Shown piece after piece: positions 58,951 to 64,000 of a stretch of DNA of 64,000 bases. The notes below the pieces were generated by a model. It saw only the letters and a list, made by a program, of their open reading frames with translations. It was not told where the DNA came from and did not search any database. The stretch comes from Grammothele lineata. Its lineage: Eukaryota > Basidiomycota > Agaricomycetes > Polyporales > Polyporaceae. The translations under genes were made by a program, and so were the position numbers. How positions within the stretch are numbered: the first letter of the stretch is position 1; each line of letters starts with the position of its first letter. The stretch spans positions 62,001-126,000 of the forward strand of contig NDFF03000093.1 of the NCBI GenBank assembly GCA_002150815.3. The letters are read 5' to 3'.

Positions 58951-58981
<31 letters not shown>

Positions 58982-59047
58982 GGCCCCTGCACAAGGATGA
59001 CACGCTTTCCCGGAGTGGTAGACCTACGGGTCTCAATATTTATTTTT
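58927..59047 (+). ncRNA. U6 spliceosomal snRNA (canonical copy 2)
   Basis: Matches U6 throughout the core: AATTGGAACGATACAGAGA with an intact ACAGAGA box, AGATTAGCATGGCCCCTGC and ACAAGGATGACACGC. A short 5' hairpin with a TTCG-type loop (CCCCTTCGGGG, 58929-58939) precedes it. Downstream is a second hairpin (AGACC-TACG-GGTCT, about 59020-59034) and a T-rich terminator (ATTTTTC, 59042-59048). U6 is the catalytic RNA of the spliceosome and is transcribed by Pol III. The transcript, if it ends at the T run, would be about 120 nt, somewhat longer than the roughly 100-110 nt usual elsewhere. Likely the functional copy of the pair. Confidence 0.93.
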
Positions 59048-59715
59048 CTCTTCACAACCTTCGACTACCACAATTGCTGCCTTGGTCTCTATCATTCCTA
59101 CACTGCGTCCACATGTTCTGTGATTCTGGGAGGCTGCTCTCGGTGCTCAGAAGGAGGTACACATCTTACCCGCATTCTCCAAGCGTAGCGCGGCGTCCGC
59201 GTGACGTGGCTTTCTACAGCGAGTATTCTCAACAAACATTACGTTCGTACCCGTCTAATCAATACGTAGAAAGTATCTTGACCAAGGTACACATCGAAGA
59301 GTCGTGCGATAGAATTCAATGCGCGCTGCGGTACTCGCGAAGTCTTTATTCGCAGCATACGGAATCACTGGTGACGCGGACGCGTTGACTGTTGACTTGG
59401 AACGTTAACGGTGCGCCGGCGTCCGGATCCAGGATGCGAAGCGTGGCGGGAGGCGCACGCAGGTTTCTTCTTTCCTTCTTCCTCTCACGAAATGTATTAA
59501 GGTCATGCAAGCTCCAGGGCTTCGTTCGACGTTCGCCGCCTCGACCACCTATCTGCTTACGTCAAAATGGATCACTCCTACATTAGGACCATTCAGACAA
59601 TGTGCACCTAAGCAGACTTCCCAGCCCACTTAAAGAGGGACACGGCATTGAGCGACCCTTAGCGTTTCCGCCATCGTCTCTCTGACACTGGCCGTTCGCT
59701 CGCATACTGGCAACT
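59048..59715. other. Intergenic region between U6 and the F-box gene
   Basis: About 670 bp. Its part at 59549-59580 matches 52366-52400 in the other copy, showing that the duplication covers the F-box promoter. No gene is recognised. Confidence 0.55.
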
Positions 59716-61440
59716 ATGTCCGAGCACTACAGTCCCTTCCGCGCCCTCAAGAATGAAGATGTTCTATACATGATCTTTGACGTCCTCGACCCACGCGATG
59801 AGGAGTCTCACCGGGCTACATGTAGAAATGCTGCTCTCGTATGTCGCGCCTTCGCAGAACCCGCATCCCGCGTCGTTTGGAGGACGCTCCGTAGCTTCAA
59901 GCCACTATGGAGAATCCTAGTCGACTTTCACTCACCTCTCGAACACGAAACTTCCCATAGGCTGCAGTACGTGAATTCGGAGTACGCTCAAGAGGTATCG
60001 TCTCTTCTACTGGCTTCCTTCGTACGCGATACTGATCACATTTCCTAGATACTCTCAACTACTCCTCCCAGTTACGAAGACGCCAGTCGCTGGGAACGAT
60101 TCCTGAGATGCGCGTCTCGCATCCTCGTCAAGGATACGTGTGGTTATATCCCACATTCCATGGAGGACGAGCTTCTCGCGAGACTATTTGCGCACAACGC
60201 GGGCGCCCCACTCTTCCCAGCTCTGCGTTCATTGACCGCCAATCTCGCCGAGATTTCTATGCTTCCCTACCTAACATCGCCTCACGTCAGCACCATCAAC
60301 GTCGTCCCTCCGGTACCCGACGAGTCTTTCGCGGGGCGTATACACACGTTCCTCCATCACGTTCCCCTCCTTCAGCATCTTCATGTGGAGTGCGGCAAGT
60401 ACAGCGACGTCATGACGATCCCTCCGGAAGGTCTTAAATTTCTTCGCGCCTTGCGAAGTTTCTCAGTCGCTCTTTACCCTTCCATTTCGACAGGTTTATT
60501 GCACGATCTCACCAAACTGCCCCACCTCGATAGTCTTGATATCTCGCTCAAAGCTCTCGATCTACAAGCGCCGCGTACATCGCTCATCTTTCCGGTGTTG
60601 ACACGCCTTCGTTGCGCGGGAAGGGTAGAAGATCTCTGCTCCCTCGCAACATCCCTCATTGCTCCCAAGCTCATTCATTTAGCCATTGTACCGAACGTCG
60701 AATCCCTTGAGAATTTCCAGCGCTGTATCGACGCCTTCTCCAATACCCCATTGGCGCCTGCCCTCCAATCATTCACGTTTCACGTCCGCGACTACACCCC
60801 AGGTGACCTAACCCCTCCATACAACCGCCGCATGCTTTCCGTCTCCGACTTTCTCCTTCCGCACGTGAGGAAGATGCCACATCTCACCTCCCTCACCTTG
60901 TCCAGCGGGTCTCACAGACCCGACTTCTCTTGCCCCGATGATAACATCGTTTCTCTGATTCAAGCTTGCGGCCGCAACCTCCGGGTGCTCAACCTCACGG
61001 GACACGCCTACGGCGGCGCCAATCCGTCAACCCCCGGTCTCCTCATGATGCTGCAGATGCACCCCTCCCCAAGCATCCTAGTCGACATCGCGCGTTTCTG
61101 CCCGAGGCTCGTCGAGTTCCACATCAATGCTCTCGACATGCAGTCGACGGTCTGGGACGAGGCGCCCTCGTGGCCGGCACAACCCCCAACACCGAACCAC
61201 CCGCTCGAGATCCTGAGTCTCGCGCCCTTCATGAAGGATGAGCCGTTCAACAAGCGGCGCGAACTTAGCGTCACCACCATAGCCGAGTTCCTGGACAAAC
61301 TATTCCCGAACCTCGACCTCGCGCGCAGTTGCCAGCGCCGCTTTGAGGGAGCGTCCCGCAGAAGACCCAGGGAACCCCTCGACCAGTGGTGGAAATCGCT
61401 TATAGACGCCATTCAGCAGAGGCGCGACGGACATCGCTGA
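59716..61440 (+). CDS. F-box/LRR-like protein
   Basis: Two exons (59716..59994, 60049..61440) sum to 556 residues. The F-box-like N-terminus has LKNEDVLYMIFDVLDPRDEE, then RNAALVCRAFAEPASRVVWR and LRSFKPLWRILVDF. The 54-nt phase-0 intron joins YAQE|ILSTTPPSYED. The rest is a series of leucine-rich segments (ELLARLFAHN, FPALRSLTANLAEISMLPYL, LPHLDSLDISLKALDL, MPHLTSLTLSSG, ARFCPRLVEFHINALDM) and a family-typical end FLDKLFPNLDLARSCQRR. Such basidiomycete proteins are presumed substrate adaptors of SCF ubiquitin ligases, with the F-box binding Skp1. This is the intact counterpart of the remnant at 52536 and a relative of the damaged gene at 31452. Confidence 0.85.
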
Positions 61441-61984
61441 ACGTTGGTCGCATCATGCGATGTGCCCCTTCAATGCAGAGGAAAACGGTATGGCAACCAT
61501 GACACGAGAATGAACTAATACTGACGCGCTGAGTAGTACAGATCGCCACATGCCTTGCGTCTGAGGGGCGCTTGAGAGGGACCCAGGCGTGGTGGCGACG
61601 ACGTATCGTGGGGTTGTACCAGTAGCACATCAAACGCTGTTGAGACGTCATGACTTATGCAGTTTTTCTCTATGAATATTCAAACACCGAACATTGATAT
61701 GATTGTGCTCGAGTCCGCCCCGAGAGCGCACACTGCGCAATGGGGCGCACCTCGGAGCCGGGGGATACGGCAGATACTGCCGGGTCCGTCTCGGGTCCGT
61801 CTCGGGTCCGTCATGAGCGATCTGGTGACAGGTATTCAAATCGACCTCCAAGCCCGACGAGGGTAATACCCACTTGGGGGAGATATTGTCTGTGTATATC
61901 ATACATCATTCGGCGTCCGGATCACTAGCGGGCAATGTGTAAGTGTTAGTTGTTATCACGAGTGGCTCAGAACCGAATGTATGC
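61441..61984. other. Convergent intergenic region between two F-box genes
   Basis: About 540 bp between convergent genes. It contains the 11-bp tandem repeat at 61781-61812 and no recognisable gene. Confidence 0.6.
61781..61812. repeat. Three tandem copies of an 11-bp unit
   Basis: CGGGTCCGTCT is repeated three times (the last copy lacks its final T). A simple tandem repeat of probable slippage origin. Confidence 0.95.
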
Positions 61985-63689
61985 TCACCACCTTAGCCTA
62001 CTCGCTGAATGTAGACTCCTCCAAGTTATCCACATCTCAATCCAGAACTTCGCCTGCGGAAAGACGCGTCGCACCAGCCTCTCCTCGATCGGCGCTATAT
62101 TCTTCTTCCTCCATCTGACCGCCTCAACCCGCTGCAATATCAGTTTCCATAGCGCATGAAGATTACCATTGTGTTTTGCGCAGTAGTCCTCCACCAGCGC
62201 CTTTGCTCCATTTTCGACCCTCATGTGTGGCAGCCGCACCTCACGAAGGCGGGGGCAGTGCTGCGCCATCGCCACAAGCGTTGCGCCAAAGGCTGCTTGG
62301 ACACGTGCCTCGTTTCTACCAAATGTTGCGTCCTCGTCGTCGTCAAATTCGACCTGGAGCTTCTGGAGCCTTGGCCACGTGCGTGCGAGCACTACGAACT
62401 CGTCCGCAAGACATATAGGGGGCGTCTCTGCGGAGAATTTGATGCTGAATTCTTCCAGGCGATGTAAGGCGAGGAGTGGGCGGATAGAATCCGTGAGCCT
62501 GAGGGAGGAGTATGGCGCTGGGGTGTCGTCACCGTCGTCTCGGTCGTCACAAACGATAGAAGAGATCGTGACACGGCGGAGATTTGGAAAATAACACTCC
62601 GCGAGCGCGGTAGTACAATGCAAGACGTCGGTTTCGGGGACGTCATTGGGGTAGTTGGAATCAATCACGAGTTGCGCAGTATGGACCTGTGGGGAGTCGA
62701 GTGAAAGGAGCGCGTTTGCTACAGGATGCGAGAGTCCCGATACGAGGAACGTGTGAAGCGTTTCGAACTTCAACGGCGAGCGTACCCAATCGTTGGCGCA
62801 AGGAATGCCAAGGAGTGTATTGAGCTGGGGAAGTCGGGTCAAAGGTTCCAGTTGCGAAGGCGTATAGGTCACTCCGTAATCGGAGCTCAACCAGATCATG
62901 TTGAGACGACGGTTGTGTTCAAGGAACCGCAAATCAAAGTGCTCTGGGGGATCGAAATGGGCTGTCACTGTGCATAGATACGATGTAGATAAACACAAGT
63001 GCCGAAGCGTGTCAAATATTGCTTGTTTCGTGCCAGGGCCAGCAGGTTCCGGCCCTCTGCCACGCACATTGAACGACAGTTTGTGCACCGTGCGAGGTAT
63101 CAGCAGAAGCGTGTCGTGTCCAATGTCGAGATGTCGATTGCCGTGGAGGGACACCTCGCGCAACGATGGCAGTATGGGATCTTCAGCCAACGACGGCAGT
63201 AGACTTGACCACAGAGGGTCTGATTCAGAAGTGATCTGGAGATATATCTCGCGAACGCGTCTGGCGTAGGATCGAAAACGAGTCCATTTAGCACAATCGA
63301 CACGTCTCTCCTACGAGATGAAGGACAGCATCAATACTCATGGTGGCGTCACATGGAAATTGAACCGCTCCGAATTAAGTACTGACTCGAAAATCGTCCG
63401 AGAGGAATTTTCGGGAAGGGATTGAATTTCGCTGGTGCACTGTGATGCCCAAAGTATCCAGGAGATGCTTCAGTGGAGCATCGCTCGGGAGTTTCCGCCA
63501 TAGCTGGTCCAAAGCATGCTCGCTGAGAATTTTGCAAGATCTGGCGACTGTTGCCAATGTGGAGCGCAAGTTAATTCTCACGAAGCATCCGGTGGCGGCA
63601 TGGTACTCGAGGGTGGTGTCTGTATCGAGGTTGTCGAAGACGAGGAGGAGAACATCTTGAACGTCGAGGATTGACTGTCTTGTTGTCAT
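61985..63689 (-). CDS. F-box-like / leucine-rich protein
   Basis: Two exons, complement(61985..63310, 63387..63689), give 542 residues. The start at 63689 (MTTRQSILDVQDVLLLVFDN) puts the F-box-like stretch at the N-terminus; an in-frame ATG at 63797 exists but adds unrecognised sequence. The intron uses a GTCAGT donor and joins SDDFR|ERRVDCAKW. N-terminal domain: DVLLLVFDNLD, LATVARSCKILSEHALDQLW, then APLKHLLDTLGI. Leucine-rich segments follow: LPSLREVSLHGNRHLDIG, LTRLPQLNTLLGIP, YFPNLRRVTISSIV, TWPRLQKLQVEFDDDED, HCPRLREVRLPHMRV. Presumed SCF adaptor. It belongs to a different subgroup from the gene at 59716, since the C-terminus lacks the NLDLxR motif. The acidic DDDED loop is notable. It appears intact. 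Confidence 0.8.
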
Positions 63690-64000
63690 GGATGCTTCAT
63701 GCGAAACACGTAGCGTCGTTGTATGGAGAGGACTCGGCGTTAGTCGGAGAGAGGCGCCAGCAAGCCGCACGGTGCCGCCACGGTCGCGCGACCCCACAAA
63801 CTAGCGCCCCGGCGCATGTTGCCAGGGCGTGCTCAAGCGCCCGAGGCTGGGGGGTTCACCCGAACTTCGACTTCTCCTCGAGGTAAGATGTCTCGCATTG
63901 GTTAAGGGCCTCAATCACTACTGACGCCGCGTCTGCGCCAGATGCGATGCTGTCTCGAGTATCCGTCACATGGACCGTGACTTGTACTTATAGACATCAA
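63690..64000. other. Right end of the window, F-box promoter
   Basis: About 310 bp upstream of the last F-box gene. No gene, RNA or clear promoter motif is recognised. A gene beginning beyond the window cannot be excluded. Confidence 0.4.

Larger units (their letters stand above)
55822..61440. repeat. Segmental duplication, intact copy (oxidase - U6 - F-box)
   Basis: Direct-orientation partner of 49118-52700. It contains a complete oxidase gene, a canonical U6 and a complete F-box gene, so it is the better-preserved copy. The size difference (about 5.6 versus 3.6 kb) is mostly the missing F-box body and the oxidase deletion in the other copy. Confidence 0.85.

Noticed and set aside
1..64000. 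CRISPR arrays, prophage, bacterial operons, rRNA
   Set aside because: None seen. Spliced eukaryotic genes, snRNA and fungal families run through the window, and no regular spacer-repeat array exists.

Overview
This window is nuclear DNA of a filamentous basidiomycete, most likely an Agaricomycete and perhaps a polypore. The evidence is many short introns (mostly about 45-75 nt), about 52-55% GC judged by eye, and families typical of mushrooms: DUF6534 and DUF6535 membrane proteins, HET-domain proteins, F-box/LRR-like proteins and stand-alone adenylation-thiolation-reductase (A-T-R) enzymes. I saw no bacterial-type operons, CRISPR arrays or convincing tRNA genes. Gene models below were spliced by hand from the sequence; where exon lengths are quoted, the summed reading frame was checked.

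Layout. 0.6-5.7 kb: two tandem DUF6534 membrane-protein genes. 7.9-29.2 kb: three paralogous A-T-R adenylate-forming reductases (one on +, two on -), with a SAM methyltransferase, a DUF6535 membrane protein and the mitochondrial lysine-pathway enzyme homoaconitase (LYS4) between the first and second. This is the best candidate for a small specialised-metabolite locus. 30.2-33.1 kb: a decayed LINE-type C-terminus and an F-box gene with a broken 5' end. 33.8-36.5 kb: a long-chain acyl-CoA synthetase. 38.4-42.1 kb: a kinase-like gene divergent from an unknown gene that carries a split PD...ExK pattern. 42.2-46.8 kb: two HET-domain genes, the first frameshifted. 47.3-48.6 kb: an epoxide-hydrolase-like alpha/beta hydrolase.

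49.1-61.4 kb is a segmental duplication. The unit is [acyl-CoA oxidase (-) | U6 snRNA (+) | F-box/LRR-like gene (+)]. The copy at 55.8-61.4 kb looks intact. The copy at 49.1-52.7 kb is decayed: its oxidase has an internal deletion, a nonsense codon and frameshifts, its U6 has a change in the ACAGAGA box, and its F-box gene is reduced to the last 50 or so codons. A third, intact HET gene lies between the copies. A further F-box-like gene closes the window.

How the genes may work together (inference): the acyl-CoA synthetase and the peroxisomal acyl-CoA oxidase belong to fatty-acid activation and beta-oxidation. The A-T-R reductases activate a carboxylic acid, load it on a carrier domain and release it reductively as an aldehyde or alcohol. 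The neighbouring methyltransferase could tailor the product. The HET and F-box genes form a rapidly duplicating and decaying accessory set.
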